Source: Hippasteria phrygiana
Taxonomy: Eukaryota; Echinodermata; Asteroidea; Valvatida; Goniasteridae
DNA length: 64,000 nucleotides
NCBI GenBank assembly: GCA_037893225.1
Contig: JAZGUH010000120.1
Span: forward strand, 992,001-1,056,000
Direction: 5' to 3'
Of this stretch, positions 34,108-48,100 are shown piece by piece. Position 1 is the first letter of the stretch. Each line of letters opens with the position of its first letter. A program made the translations under genes and the position numbers. The notes beneath the pieces are model-generated. The model was not told the origin of the DNA. It did not search any database and saw only the letters and a list, made by a program, of their open reading frames with translations.

Positions 34108-37100
34108 ATGCGGGAATGCAGAAAAATTAGTTCGAAAAACCTACTCGCTTATCTCGGCCACCATTCGGCTGAACTTGGGTCTGAGGAGCTGAATATTGGT
34201 CTGGATGTTGCTGAGAAGTCACTCTTTCCAACAGTATCAAGATTGTGTGCAATTTCGTTCAACATCGGGTCGAAAAACGTCGTCATTTGGGGCCAAAGTT
34301 GCGTGGTGGGGGTGTCGGCTAGACCCATTGTATAGCATGTGCAGTTGTGCGGGAATGCAGAAAGATTACTTCGAAAAATCTACTCGCTTATCTCGGCCAC
34401 TATTCGGCTGAACGTGGGTCTGAGGAGCTGGATATTGGTCTGGATGTTGCTGAGAAGTCACTCTTTCCAACAGTATCAAGATTGAGCGCAATTTCGTTCA
34501 ACATCGGGTCGAAAAACGGCGTCATTTGGGGCCCAAGTTGCGTGGTGGGGGTGTCGGCTAGTCCCATTGTATAGCATGTGCAGTTATGCGGGAATGTAGA
34601 TAGATTACTTCGAAAAGTCTACTTGCTTATCTCGGCCACTATTCGGCTGAACGTGGGTCTGAGGAGCTGGATATTGGTCTGGATGTTGCTGAGAAGTCAC
34701 TCTTTCCAACAGTATCAAGATTGTGCGCAATTTCGTTCAACATCGGGTCGAAAAACGGCGTCATTTGGGGGCCCAAGTTGCGTGGTGGGGGTGTCGGCTA
34801 GTCCCATTGTATAGCATGTGCAGTTATGCGGGAATGCAGGCAAATTAGTTCGAAAAACCTACTCGCTTATCTCGGCCACCATTCGGCTGAACTTGGGTCT
34901 GAGGAGCTGGATATTGGTCTGGATGTTGCTGAGAAGTCACTCTTTCCAACAGTATCAAGATTGGGTGCAATTTCCTTCAACATCGGGTCGAAAACGGCGT
35001 CATTTGGGGCCCAAGTTGCGTGGTGGGGGTGTCGGCTAGTCCCATTGTATAGCATGTGCAGTTATGCGGGAATGCAGACAAATTCGTTCGAAAAACCTAC
35101 TCGCTTATCTCGGCCACTATTCGGCTGAACGTGGGTCTGAGGAGCTGGATATTGGTCTGGATGTTGCTGAGAAGTCACTCTTTCCAACAGTATCAAGATT
35201 GAGCGCAATTTCGTTCAACATCGGGTCGAAAAACGGCGTCATTTGGGGCCCAAGTTGCGTGGTGGGGGTGTCGGCTAGTCCCATTGTATAGCATGTGCAG
35301 TTATGCGGGAATGTAGAAAGATTACTTCGAAAAACCTACTTGCTTATCTCGGCCACTATTCGGCTGAACGTGGGTCTGAGGAGCTGGATATTGGTCTGGA
35401 TGTTGCTGAGAAGTCACTCTTTCCAACAGTATCAAGATTGTGCGCAATTTCGTTCAACATCGGGTCGAAAAACGGCGTCATTTGGGGGCCCAAGTTGCGT
35501 GGTGGGGGTGTCGGCTAGTCCCATTGTATAGCAAGTGAAGTTATGCGGGAATGCAGAAAAATTAGTTCGAAAAACCTACTCGCTTATCTCGGCCACCATT
35601 CGGCTGAACTTCGGTTGGAGGAGCTGAATATTGGTCTGGATGTTGCTGAGAAGTCACTCTTTCCAACAGTATCAAGATTGGGCGCAATTTCGTTCAACAT
35701 CGGGTCGAAAAACGGCGTCATTTGGGGCCCAAGTTGCGTGGTGGGGGTGTCGGCTAGTCCCATTGTATAGCATGTGCAGTTATGCGGGAATGCAGACAAA
35801 TTCGTTCGACAAACCTACTCGCTTATCTCGGCCACCATTCGGCTGAACTTGGGTCTGAGGAGCTGAATATTGGTCTGGATGTTGCTGAGAAGTCACTCTT
35901 TCCAACAGTATCAAGATTGGGCGCAATTTCCTTCAACATCGGGTCGAAAAACGGCATCATTTGGGGCCCAAGTTGCGTGGTGGGGGTCTCGGGTAGTCCC
36001 ATTGTATAGCATGTGCAGTTATGCGGGAATGCAGAAAAATTAGATCGAAAAACCTACTCGCTTATCTCGGCCACCATTCGGCTAAACTTGGGTCCGAGGA
36101 GCTGGATATTGGTCTGGATGTTGTTGAGAAGTCACTCTTTCCAACAGTATCAAGATTGGGCGCAAATTCGTTCAACATCGGGTCGAAAAACGGCGTCATT
36201 TGGGGCCCAAGTTGCGTGGTGGGGGTGTCGGCTAGTCCCATTGTATAGCATGTGCAGTTATGCGGGAATGTAGAAAGATTACTTCGAAAAACCTACTCGC
36301 TTATCTCGGCCACTATTCGGCTGAACTTGGGTCTGAGGAGCTGGATATTAATCTGGATGTTGCTGAGAAGTCACTCTTTCCAACAGTATCAAGATTGGGC
36401 GCAATTTCGTTCAACATCGGGTCGAAAAACGGCGTCATTTGGGGGCCCAAGTTGCGTGGTGGGAGTGTCGGCTAGTCCCATTGTATAGCATGTGCAGTTA
36501 TGCGGGAATGCAGACAAATTAGTTCGAAAAACCTACTCGCTTATCTCGGCCACCATTCGGCTGAACTTGGGTCTGAGGAGCTGGATATTGGTCTGGATGT
36601 TGCTGAGAAGTCACTCTTTCCAACAGTATCAAGATTGGGCGCAATTTCCTTCAACATCGGGTCGAAAACGGCGTCATTTGGGGCCCAAGTTGCGTGGTGG
36701 GGGTGTCGGCTAGTCCCATTGTATAGCATGTGCAGTTATGCGGGAATGCAGAAAAATTAGTTCGAAAAACCTACTCGCTTATCTCGGCCACCATTCGGCT
36801 GAACTTGGGTCTGAGGAGCTGAATATTGGTCTGGATGTTGCTGAGAAGTCACTCTTTCCAACAGTATCAAGATTGTGTGCAATTTCGTTCAACATCGGGT
36901 CGAAAAACGTCGTCATTTGGGGCCAAAGTTGCGTGGTGGGGGTGTCGGCTAGACCCATTGTATAGCATGTGCAGTTGTGCGGGAATGCAGAAAGATTACT
37001 TCGAAAAATCTACTCGCTTATCTCGGCCACTATTCGGCTGAACGTGGGTCTGAGGAGCTGGATATTGGTCTGGATGTTGCTGAGAAGTCACTCTTTCCAA

Positions 37101-38900
37101 CAGTATCAAGATTGAGCGCAATTTCGTTCAACATCGGGTCGAAAAACGGCGTCATTTGGGGCCCAAGTTGCGTGGTGGGGGTGTCGGCTAGTCCCATTGT
37201 ATAGCATGTGCAGTTATGCGGGAATGTAGATAGATTACTTCGAAAAGTCTACTTGCTTATCTCGGCCACTATTCGGCTGAACGTGGGTCTGAGGAGCTGG
37301 ATATTGGTCTGGATGTTGCTGAGAAGTCACTCTTTCCAACAGTATCAAGATTGTGCGCAATTTCGTTCAACATCGGGTCGAAAAACGGCGTCATTTGGGG
37401 GCCCAAGTTGCGTGGTGGGGGTGTCGGCTAGTCCCATTGTATAGCATGTGCAGTTATGCGGGAATGCAGGCAAATTAGTTCGAAAAACCTACTCGCTTAT
37501 CTCGGCCACCATTCGGCTGAACTTGGGTCTGAGGAGCTGGATATTGGTCTGGATGTTGCTGAGAAGTCACTCTTTCCAACAGTATCAAGATTGGGTGCAA
37601 TTTCCTTCAACATCGGGTCGAAAACGGCGTCATTTGGGGCCCAAGTTGCGTGGTGGGGGTGTCGGCTAGTCCCATTGTATAGCATGTGCAGTTATGCGGG
37701 AATGCAGACAAATTCGTTCGAAAAACCTACTCGCTTATCTCGGCCACTATTCGGCTGAACGTGGGTCTGAGGAGCTGGATATTGGTCTGGATGTTGCTGA
37801 GAAGTCACTCTTTCCAACAGTATCAAGATTGAGCGCAATTTCGTTCAACATCGGGTCGAAAAACGGCGTCATTTGGGGCCCAAGTTGCGTGGTGGGGGTG
37901 TCGGCTAGTCCCATTGTATAGCATGTGCAGTTATGCGGGAATGTAGAAAGATTACTTCGAAAAACCTACTTGCTTATCTCGGCCACTATTCGGCTGAACG
38001 TGGGTCTGAGGAGCTGGATATTGGTCTGGATGTTGCTGAGAAGTCACTCTTTCCAACAGTATCAAGATTGTGCGCAATTTCGTTCAACATCGGGTCGAAA
38101 AACGGCGTCATTTGGGGGCCCAAGTTGCGTGGTGGGGGTGTCGGCTAGTCCCATTGTATAGCAAGTGAAGTTATGCGGGAATGCAGAAAAATTAGTTCGA
38201 AAAACCTACTCGCTTATCTCGGCCACCATTCGGCTGAACTTCGGTTGGAGGAGCTGAATATTGGTCTGGATGTTGCTGAGAAGTCACTCTTTCCAACAGT
38301 ATCAAGATTGGGCGCAATTTCGTTCAACATCGGGTCGAAAAACGGCGTCATTTGGGGCCCAAGTTGCGTGGTGGGGGTGTCGGCTAGTCCCATTGTATAG
38401 CATGTGCAGTTATGCGGGAATGCAGACAAATTCGTTCGACAAACCTACTCGCTTATCTCGGCCACCATTCGGCTGAACTTGGGTCTGAGGAGCTGAATAT
38501 TGGTCTGGATGTTGCTGAGAAGTCACTCTTTCCAACAGTATCAAGATTGGGCGCAATTTCCTTCAACATCGGGTCGAAAAACGGCATCATTTGGGGCCCA
38601 AGTTGCGTGGTGGGGGTCTCGGGTAGTCCCATTGTATAGCATGTGCAGTTATGCGGGAATGCAGAAAAATTAGATCGAAAAACCTACTCGCTTATCTCGG
38701 CCACCATTCGGCTAAACTTGGGTCCGAGGAGCTGGATATTGGTCTGGATGTTGTTGAGAAGTCACTCTTTCCAACAGTATCAAGATTGGGCGCAAATTCG
38801 TTCAACATCGGGTCGAAAAACGGCGTCATTTGGGGCCCAAGTTGCGTGGTGGGGGTGTCGGCTAGTCCCATTGTATAGCATGTGCAGTTATGCGGGAATG
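34061..38900 (+). repeat. 2,630-bp (11-monomer) tandem duplication
   Basis: The tract 34061-36270 recurs at 36691-38900. Unit order is A 34108, B 34347, a C variant 34586, a K/D variant 34826, a K-head/B-body hybrid 35064, C 35303, G 35543, H 35782, I 36021. Shared rare states are GTAGATAGATTAC with AAAAGTCTACTTGC (34586, 37216), GCAGGCAAATTAG (34826, 37456) and GGCATCATTTGG in H (35782, 38412). The first copy continues with J 36260 (private GGTGGGAGTG) and K 36500; the second continues with another I. Boundaries are set by AAGGTGCG against AAGTTGCG at 34060 and GTAG against GCAG at 36271. Confidence 0.86.
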
Positions 38901-39128
38901 CAGAAAAATTAGATCGAAAAACCTACTCGCTTATCTCGGCCACCATTCGGCTAAACTTGGGTCCGAGGAGCTGGATATTGGTCTGGATGTTGTTGAGAAG
39001 TCACTCTTTCCAACAGTATCAAGATTGGGCGCAAATTCGTTCAACATCGGGTCGAAAAACGGCGTCATTTGGGGCCCAAGTTGCGTGGTGGGGGTGTCGG
39101 CTAGTCCCATTGTATAGCATGTGCAGTT
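38651..39128 (+). repeat. Two adjacent identical class I monomers
   Basis: Monomers 38651-38889 and 38890-39128 carry the full class I marker set and look identical. Elsewhere in the window two I monomers are never adjacent. The pair sits where the 2,630-bp duplication ends and the 4,302-bp HOR begins, so it may be the exchange point that joined the two domains. Confidence 0.82.
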
Positions 39129-42100
39129 ATGCGGGAATGTAGAAAGATTACTTCGAAAAACCTACTTGCTTATCTCGGCCACTATTCGGCTGAACGTGGG
39201 TCTGAGGAGCTGGATATTGGTCTGGATGTTGCTGAGAAGTCACTCTTTCCAACAGTATCAAGATTGGGCGCAATTTCGTTCAACATCGGGTCGAAAAACG
39301 GCGTCATTTGGGGGCCCAAGTTGCGTGGTGGGGGTGTCGGCTAGTCCCATTGTATAGCATGTGCAGTTATGCGGGAATGCAGAAAAATTAGTTCGAAAAA
39401 CCTACTCGCTTATCTCGGCCACCATTCGGCTGAACTTGTGTCTGAGGAGCTGGATATTGGTCTGGATGTTGCTGAGAAGTCACTCTTTCCAACAGTATCA
39501 AGATTGGGCGCAATTTCCTTCAACATCGGGTCGAAAACGGCGTCATTTGGGGCCCAAGTTGCGTGGTGGGGGTGTCGGCTAGTCCCATTGTATAGCATGT
39601 GCAGTTATGCGGGAATGCAGACAAATTCGTTCGACAAACCTACTCGCTTATCTCGGCCACCATTCGGCTGAACTTGGGTCTGAGGAGCTGGATATTGGTA
39701 TGGATGTTGCTGAGAAGTCACTCTTTCCAACAGTATCAAGATTGGGCGCAATTTCGTTCAACATCGGGTCGAAAAACGGCGTCATTTGGGGCCCAAGTTG
39801 CGTGGTGGGGGTGTCGGCTAGTCCCATTGTATAGCATGTGAAGTTATGCGGGAATGCAGAAAAATTAGTTCGAAAAACCTACTCGCTTATCTCGGCCACT
39901 ATTCGGCTGAACGTGGGTCTGAGGAGCTGGATATTGGTCTGGATGTTGCTGAGCAGTCACTCTTTTCAACAGTATCAAGATTGGGCGCAATTTCCTTCAA
40001 CATCGGGTCGAAAAACGGCGTCATTTGGGGCCCAAGTTGCGTGGTGGGGGTGTCGGCTAGTCCCATTGTATAGCATGTGCAGTTGTGCGGGAATGCAGAA
40101 AGATTACTTCGAAAAGTCTACTCGCTTATCTCGGCCACTATTCGGCTGAACGTGGGTCTGAGGAGCTGGATATTGGTCTGGATGTTGCTGAGAAGTCACT
40201 CTTTTCAACAGTATCAAGATTGGGCGCAATTTCCTTCAACATCGGGTCGAAAAACGGCTTCATTTGGGGCCCAAGTTGCGTGGTGGGGGTCTCGGCTAGT
40301 CCCATTGTATAGCATGTGCAGTTATGCGGGATGCAGAAAAATTAGATCGAAAAACCTACTTGCTTATCTCGGCCACCATTCGGCTGAACTTGGGTCTGAG
40401 GAGCTGGATATTGGTCTGGATGTTGCTGAGAAGTCACTCTTTCCAACAGTATCAAGATTGTGTGCAGTTTCGTTCAACATCGGGTCGAAAAACGTCGTCA
40501 TTTGGGGCCAAAGTTGCGTGGTGGGGGTGTCGGCTAGTCCCATTGTATAGTATGTGCAGTTATGCGGGAATGTAGAAAGATTACTTCGAAAAACCTACTT
40601 GCTTATCTCGGCCACTATTCGGCTGAACTTGGGTCTGAGGAGCTGGATATTAATCTGGATGTTGCTGAGAAGTCACTCTTTCCAACAGTATCAAGATTGG
40701 GCGCAATTTCGTTCAACATCGGGTCGAAAAACGGCGTCATTTGGGGCCCAAGTTGCGTGGTGGGGGTGTCGGCTAGTCCCATTGTATAGCATGTGCAGTT
40801 GTGCGGGAATGCAGAAAGATTACTTCGAAAAGTCTACTAGCTTATCTCGGCCACTATTCGGCTGAACGTGGGTCTGAGGAGCTGGATATTGGTCTGGATG
40901 TTGCTGAGAAGTCACTCTTTTCAACAGTATCAAGATTGGGCGCAATTTCCTTCAACATCGGGTCGAAAAACGGCGTCATTTGGGGCCCAAGTTGCGTGGT
41001 GGGGGTCTCGGCTAGTCCCATTGTATAGCATGTGCAGTTATGCGGGAATGCAGAAAAATTAGATCGAAAAACCTACTTGCTTATCTCGGCCACCATTCGG
41101 CTGAACTTGGGTCTGAGGAGCTGGATATTGGTCTGGATGTTGCTGAGAAGTCACTCTTTCCAACAGTACCAAGATTGGGCGCAATTTCGTTCAACATCGG
41201 GTCGAAAAACGGCGTCATTTGGGGGCCCAAGTTGCGTGGTGGGGGTGTCGGCTAGTCCCATTGTATAGCATGTGCAGTTATGCGGGAATGCAGACAAATT
41301 AGTTCGAAAAACCTACTCGCTTATCTCGGCCACCATTCGGCTGAACTTGGGTCTGAGGAGCTGGATATTGGTCTGGATGTTGCTGAGAAGTCACTCTTTC
41401 CAACAGTATCAAGATTGGGTGCAATTTCCTTCAACATCGGGTCGAAAACGGCGTCATTTGGGGCCCAAGTTGCGTGGTGGGGGTGTCGGCTAGTCCCATT
41501 GTATAGCATGTGCAGTTATGCGGGAATGCAGACAAATTCGTTCGAAAAACCTACTCGCTTATCTCGGCCACTATTCGGCTGAACGTGGGTCTGAGGAGCT
41601 GGATATTGGTCTGGATGTTGCTGAGAAGTCACTCTTTCCAACAGTATCAAGATTGAGCGCAATTTCGTTCAACATCGGGTCGAAAAACGGCGTCATTTGG
41701 GGCCCAAGTTGCGTGGTGGGGGTGTCGGCTAGTCCCATTGTATAGCATGTGCAGTTATGCGGGAATGTAGAAAGATTACTTCGAAAAACCAACTTGCTTA
41801 TCTCGGCCACTATTCGGCTGAACGTGGGTCTGAGGAGCTGGATATTGGTCTGGATGTTGCTGAGAAGTCACTCTTTCCAACAGTATCAAGATTGTGCGCA
41901 ATTTCGTTCAACATCGGGTCGAAAAACGGCGTCATTTGGGGGCCCAAGTTGCGTGGTGGGGGTGTCGGCTAGTCCCATTGTATAGCAAGTGAAGTTATGC
42001 GGGAATGCAGAAAAATTAGTTCGAAAAACCTACTCGCTTATCTCGGCCACCATTCGGCTGAACTTCGGTTGGAGGAGCTGAATATTGGTCTGGATGTTGC

Positions 42101-45100
42101 TGAGAAGTCACTCTTTCCAACAGTATCAAGATTGGGCGCAATTTCGTTCAACATCGGGTCGAAAAACGGCGTCATTTGGGGCCCAAGTTGCGTGGTGGGG
42201 GTGTCGGCTAGTCCCATTGTATAGCATGTGCAGTTATGCGGGAATGCAGACAAATTCGTTCGACAAACCTACTCGCTTATCTCGGCCACCATTCGGCTGA
42301 ACTTGGGTCTGAGGAGCTGAATATTGGTCTGGATGTTGCTGAGAAGTCACTCTTTCCAACAGTATCAAGATTGGGCGCAATTTCCTTCAACATCGGGTCG
42401 AAAAACGGCATCATTTGGGGCCCAAGTTGCGTGGTGGGGGTCTCGGGTAGTCCCATTGTATAGCATGTGCAGTTATGCGGGAATGCAGAAAAATTAGATC
42501 GAAAAACCTACTCGCTTATCTCGGCCACCATTCGGCTAAACTTGGGTCCGAGGAGCTGGATATTGGTCTGGATGTTGTTGAGAAGTCACTCTTTCCAACA
42601 GTATCAAGATTGGGCGCAAATTCGTTCAACATCGGGTCGAAAAACGGCGTCATTTGGGGCCCAAGTTGCGTGGTGGGGGTGTCGGCTAGTCCCATTGTAT
42701 AGCATGTGCAGTTATGCGGGAATGTAGAAAGATTACTTCGAAAAACCTACTCGCTTATCTCGGCCACTATTCGGCTGAACTTGGGTCTGAGGAGCTGGAT
42801 ATTAATCTGGATGTTGCTGAGAAGTCACTCTTTCCAACAGTATCAAGATTGGGCGCAATTTCGTTCAACATCGGGTCGAAAAACGGCGTCATTTGGGGGC
42901 CCAAGTTGCGTGGTGGGGGTGTCGGCTAGTCCCATTGTATAGCATGTGCAGTTATGCGGGAATGCAGACAAATTAGTTCGAAAAACCTACTCGCTTATCT
43001 CGGCCACCATTCGGCTGAACTTGGGTCTGAGGAGCTGGATATTGGTCTGGATGTTGCTGAGAAGTCACTCTTTCCAACAGTATCAAGATTGGGCGCAATT
43101 TCCTTCAACATCGGGTCGAAAACGGCGTCATTTGGGGCCCAAGTTGCGTGGTGGGGGTGTCGGCTAGTCCCATTGTATAGCATGTGCAGTTATGCGGGAA
43201 TGCAGAAAAATTAGATCGAAAAACCTACTCGCTTATCTCGGCCACCATTCGGCTAAACTTGGGTCCGAGGAGCTGGATATTGGTCTGGATGTTGTTGAGA
43301 AGTCACTCTTTCCAACAGTATCAAGATTGGGCGCAAATTCGTTCAACATCGGGTCGAAAAACGGCGTCATTTGGGGCCCAAGTTGCGTGGTGGGGGTGTC
43401 GGCTAGTCCCATTGTATAGCATGTGCAGTTATGCGGGAATGTAGAAAGATTACTTCGAAAAACCTACTTGCTTATCTCGGCCACTATTCGGCTGAACGTG
43501 GGTCTGAGGAGCTGGATATTGGTCTGGATGTTGCTGAGAAGTCACTCTTTCCAACAGTATCAAGATTGGACGCAATTTCGTTCAACATCGGGTCGAAAAA
43601 CGGCGTCATTTGGGGGCCCAAGTTGCGTGGTGGGGGTGTCGGCTAGTCCCATTGTATAGCATGTGCAGTTATGCGGGAATGCAGAAAAATTAGTTCGAAA
43701 AACCTACTCGCTTATCTCGGCCACCATTCGGCTGAACTTGTGTCTGAGGAGCTGGATATTGGTCTGGATGTTGCTGAGAAGTCACTCTTTCCAACAGTAT
43801 CAAGATTGGGCGCAATTTCCTTCAACATCGGGTCGAAAACGGCGTCATTTGGGGCCCAAGTTGCGTGGTGGGGGTGTCGGCTAGTCCCATTGTATAGCAT
43901 GTGCAGTTATGCGGGAATGCAGACAAATTCGTTCGACAAACCTACTCGCTTATCTCGGCCACCATTCGGCTGAACTTGGGTCTGAGGAGCTGGATATTGG
44001 TATGGATGTTGCTGAGAAGTCACTCTTTCCAACAGTATCAAGATTGGGCGCAATTTCGTTCAACATCGGGTCGAAAAACGGCGTCATTTGGGGCCCAAGT
44101 TGCGTGGTGGGGGTGTCGGCTAGTCCCATTGTATAGCATGTGAAGTTATGCGGGAATGCAGAAAAATTAGTTCGAAAAACCTACTCGCTTATCTCGGCCA
44201 CTATTCGGCTGAACGTGGGTCTGAGGAGCTGGATATTGGTCTGGATGTTGCTGAGCAGTCACTCTTTTCAACAGTATCAAGATTGGGCGCAATTTCCTTC
44301 AACATCGGGTCGAAAAACGGCGTCATTTGGGGCCCAAGTTGCGTGGTGGGGGTGTCGGCTAGTCCCATTGTATAGCATGTGCAGTTGTGCGGGAATGCAG
44401 AAAGATTACTTCGAAAAGTCTACTCGCTTATCTCGGCCACTATTCGGCTGAACGTGGGTCTGAGGAGCTGGATATTGGTCTGGATGTTGCTGAGAAGTCA
44501 CTCTTTTCAACAGTATCAAGATTGGGCGCAATTTCCTTCAACATCGGGTCGAAAAACGGCTTCATTTGGGGCCCAAGTTGCGTGGTGGGGGTCTCGGCTA
44601 GTCCCATTGTATAGCATGTGCAGTTATGCGGGAATGCAGAAAAATTAGATCGAAAAACCTACTTGCTTATCTCGGCCACCATTCGGCTGAACTTGGGTCT
44701 GAGGAGCTGGATATTGGTCTGGATGTTGCTGAGAAGTCACTCTTTCCAACAGTATCAAGATTGTGTGCAGTTTCGTTCAACATCGGGTCGAAAAACGTCG
44801 TCATTTGGGGCCAAAGTTGCGTGGTGGGGGTGTCGGCTAGTCCCATTGTATAGTATGTGCAGTTATGCGGGAATGTAGAAAGATTACTTCGAAAAACCTA
44901 CTTGCTTATCTCGGCCACTATTCGGCTGAACTTGGGTCTGAGGAGCTGGATATTAATCTGGATGTTGCTGAGAAGTCACTCTTTCCAACAGTATCAAGAT
45001 TGTGTGCAATTTCGTTCAACATCGGGTCGAAAAACGGCGTCATTTGGGGCCCAAGTTGCGTGGTGGGGGTGTCGGCTAGTCCCATTGTATAGCATGTGCA

Positions 45101-48100
45101 GTTGTGCGGGAATGCAGAAAGATTACTTCGAAAAGTCTACTAGCTTATCTCGGCCACTATTCGGCTGAACGTGGGTCTGAGGAGCTGGATATTGGTCTGG
45201 ATGTTGCTGAGAAGTCACTCTTTTCAACAGTATCAAGATTGGGCGCAATTTCCTTCAACATCGGGTCGAAAAACGGCGTCATTTGGGGCCCAAGTTGCGT
45301 GGTGGGGGTCTCGGCTAGTCCCATTGTATAGCATGTGCAGTTATGCGGGAATGCAGAAAAATTAGATCGAAAAACCTACTTGCTTATCTCGGCCACCATT
45401 CGGCTAAACTTGGGTCCGAGGAGCTGGATATTGGTCTGGATGTTGTTGAGAAGTCACTCTTTCCAACAGTATCAAGATTGGGCGCAAATTCGTTCAACAT
45501 CGGGTCGAAAAACGGCGTCATTTGGGGCCCAAGTTGCGTGGTGGGGGTGTCGGCTAGTCCCATTGTATAGCATGTGCAGTTATGCGGGAATGTAGAAAGA
45601 TTACTTCGAAAAACCTACTCGCTTATCTCGGCCACTATTCGGCTGAACTTGGGTCTGAGGAGCTGGATATTGGTCTGGATGTTGCTGAGAAGTCACTCTT
45701 TCCAACAGTATCAAGATTGGGTGCAATTTCCTTCAACATCGGGTCGAAAACGGCGTCATTTGGGGCCCAAGTTGCGTGGTGGGGGTGTCGGCTAGTCCCA
45801 TTGTATAGCATGTGCAGTTATGCGGGAATGCAGACAAATTCGTTCGAAAAACCTACTCGCTTATCTCGGCCACTATTCGGCTGAACGTGGGTCTGAGGAG
45901 CTGGATATTGGTCTGGATGTTGCTGAGAAGTCACTCTTTCCAACAGTATCAAGATTGAGCGCAATTTCGTTCAACATCGGGTCGAAAAACGGCGTCATTT
46001 GGGGCCCAAGTTGCGTGGTGGGGGTGTCGGCTAGTCCCATTGTATAGCATGTGCAGTTATGCGGGAATGTAGAAAGATTACTTCGAAAAACCAACTTGCT
46101 TATCTCGGCCACTATTCGGCTGAACGTGGGTCTGAGGAGCTGGATATTGGTCTGGATGTTGCTGAGAAGTCACTCTTTCCAACAGTATCAAGATTGTGCG
46201 CAATTTCGTTCAACATCGGGTCGAAAAACGGCGTCATTTGGGGGCCCAAGTTGCGTGGTGGGGGTGTCGGCTAGTCCCATTGTATAGCAAGTGAAGTTAT
46301 GCGGGAATGCAGAAAAATTAGTTCGAAAAACCTACTCGCTTATCTCGGCCACCATTCGGCTGAACTTCGGTTGGAGGAGCTGAATATTGGTCTGGATGTT
46401 GCTGAGAAGTCACTCTTTCCAACAGTATCAAGATTGGGCGCAATTTCGTTCAACATCGGGTCGAAAAACGGCGTCATTTGGGGCCCAAGTTGCGTGGTGG
46501 GGGTGTCGGCTAGTCCCATTGTATAGCATGTGCAGTTATGCGGGAATGCAGACAAATTCGTTCGACAAACCTACTCGCTTATCTCGGCCACCATTCGGCT
46601 GAACTTGGGTCTGAGGAGCTGAATATTGGTCTGGATGTTGCTGAGAAGTCACTCTTTCCAACAGTATCAAGATTGGGCGCAATTTCCTTCAACATCGGGT
46701 CGAAAAACGGCATCATTTGGGGCCCAAGTTGCGTGGTGGGGGTCTCGGGTAGTCCCATTGTATAGCATGTGCAGTTATGCGGGAATGCAGAAAAATTAGA
46801 TCGAAAAACCTACTCGCTTATCTCGGCCACCATTCGGCTAAACTTGGGTCCGAGGAGCTGGATATTGGTCTGGATGTTGTTGAGAAGTCACTCTTTCCAA
46901 CAGTATCAAGATTGGGCGCAAATTCGTTCAACATCGGGTCGAAAAACGGCGTCATTTGGGGCCCAAGTTGCGTGGTGGGGGTGTCGGCTAGTCCCATTGT
47001 ATAGCATGTGCAGTTATGCGGGAATGTAGAAAGATTACTTCGAAAAACCTACTCGCTTATCTCGGCCACTATTCGGCTGAACTTGGGTCTGAGGAGCTGG
47101 ATATTAATCTGGATGTTGCTGAGAAGTCACTCTTTCCAACAGTATCAAGATTGGGCGCAATTTCGTTCAACATCGGGTCGAAAAACGGCGTCATTTGGGG
47201 GCCCAAGTTGCGTGGTGGGGGTGTCGGCTAGTCCCATTGTATAGCATGTGCAGTTATGCGGGAATGCAGACAAATTAGTTCGAAAAACCTACTCGCTTAT
47301 CTCGGCCACCATTCGGCTGAACTTGGGTCTGAGGAGCTGGATATTGGTCTGGATGTTGCTGAGAAGTCACTCTTTCCAACAGTATCAAGATTGGGCGCAA
47401 TTTCCTTCAACATCGGGTCGAAAACGGCGTCATTTGGGGCCCAAGTTGCGTGGTGGGGGTGTCGGCTAGTCCCATTGTATAGCATGTGCAGTTATGCGGG
47501 AATGCAGAAAAATTAGATCGAAAAACCTACTCGCTTATCTCGGCCACCATTCGGCTAAACTTGGGTCCGAGGAGCTGGATATTGGTCTGGATGTTGTTGA
47601 GAAGTCACTCTTTCCAACAGTATCAAGATTGGGCGCAAATTCGTTCAACATCGGGTCGAAAAACGGCGTCATTTGGGGCCCAAGTTGCGTGGTGGGGGTG
47701 TCGGCTAGTCCCATTGTATAGCATGTGCAGTTATGCGGGAATGTAGAAAGATTACTTCGAAAAACCTACTTGCTTATCTCGGCCACTATTCGGCTGAACG
47801 TGGGTCTGAGGAGCTGGATATTGGTCTGGATGTTGCTGAGAAGTCACTCTTTCCAACAGTATCAAGATTGGGCGCAATTTCGTTCAACATCGGGTCGAAA
47901 AACGGCGTCATTTGGGGGCCCAAGTTGCGTGGTGGGGGTGTCGGCTAGTCCCATTGTATAGCATGTGCAGTTATGCGGGAATGCAGAAAAATTAGTTCGA
48001 AAAACCTACTCGCTTATCTCGGCCACCATTCGGCTGAACTTGTGTCTGAGGAGCTGGATATTGGTCTGGATGTTGCTGAGAAGTCACTCTTTCCAACAGT

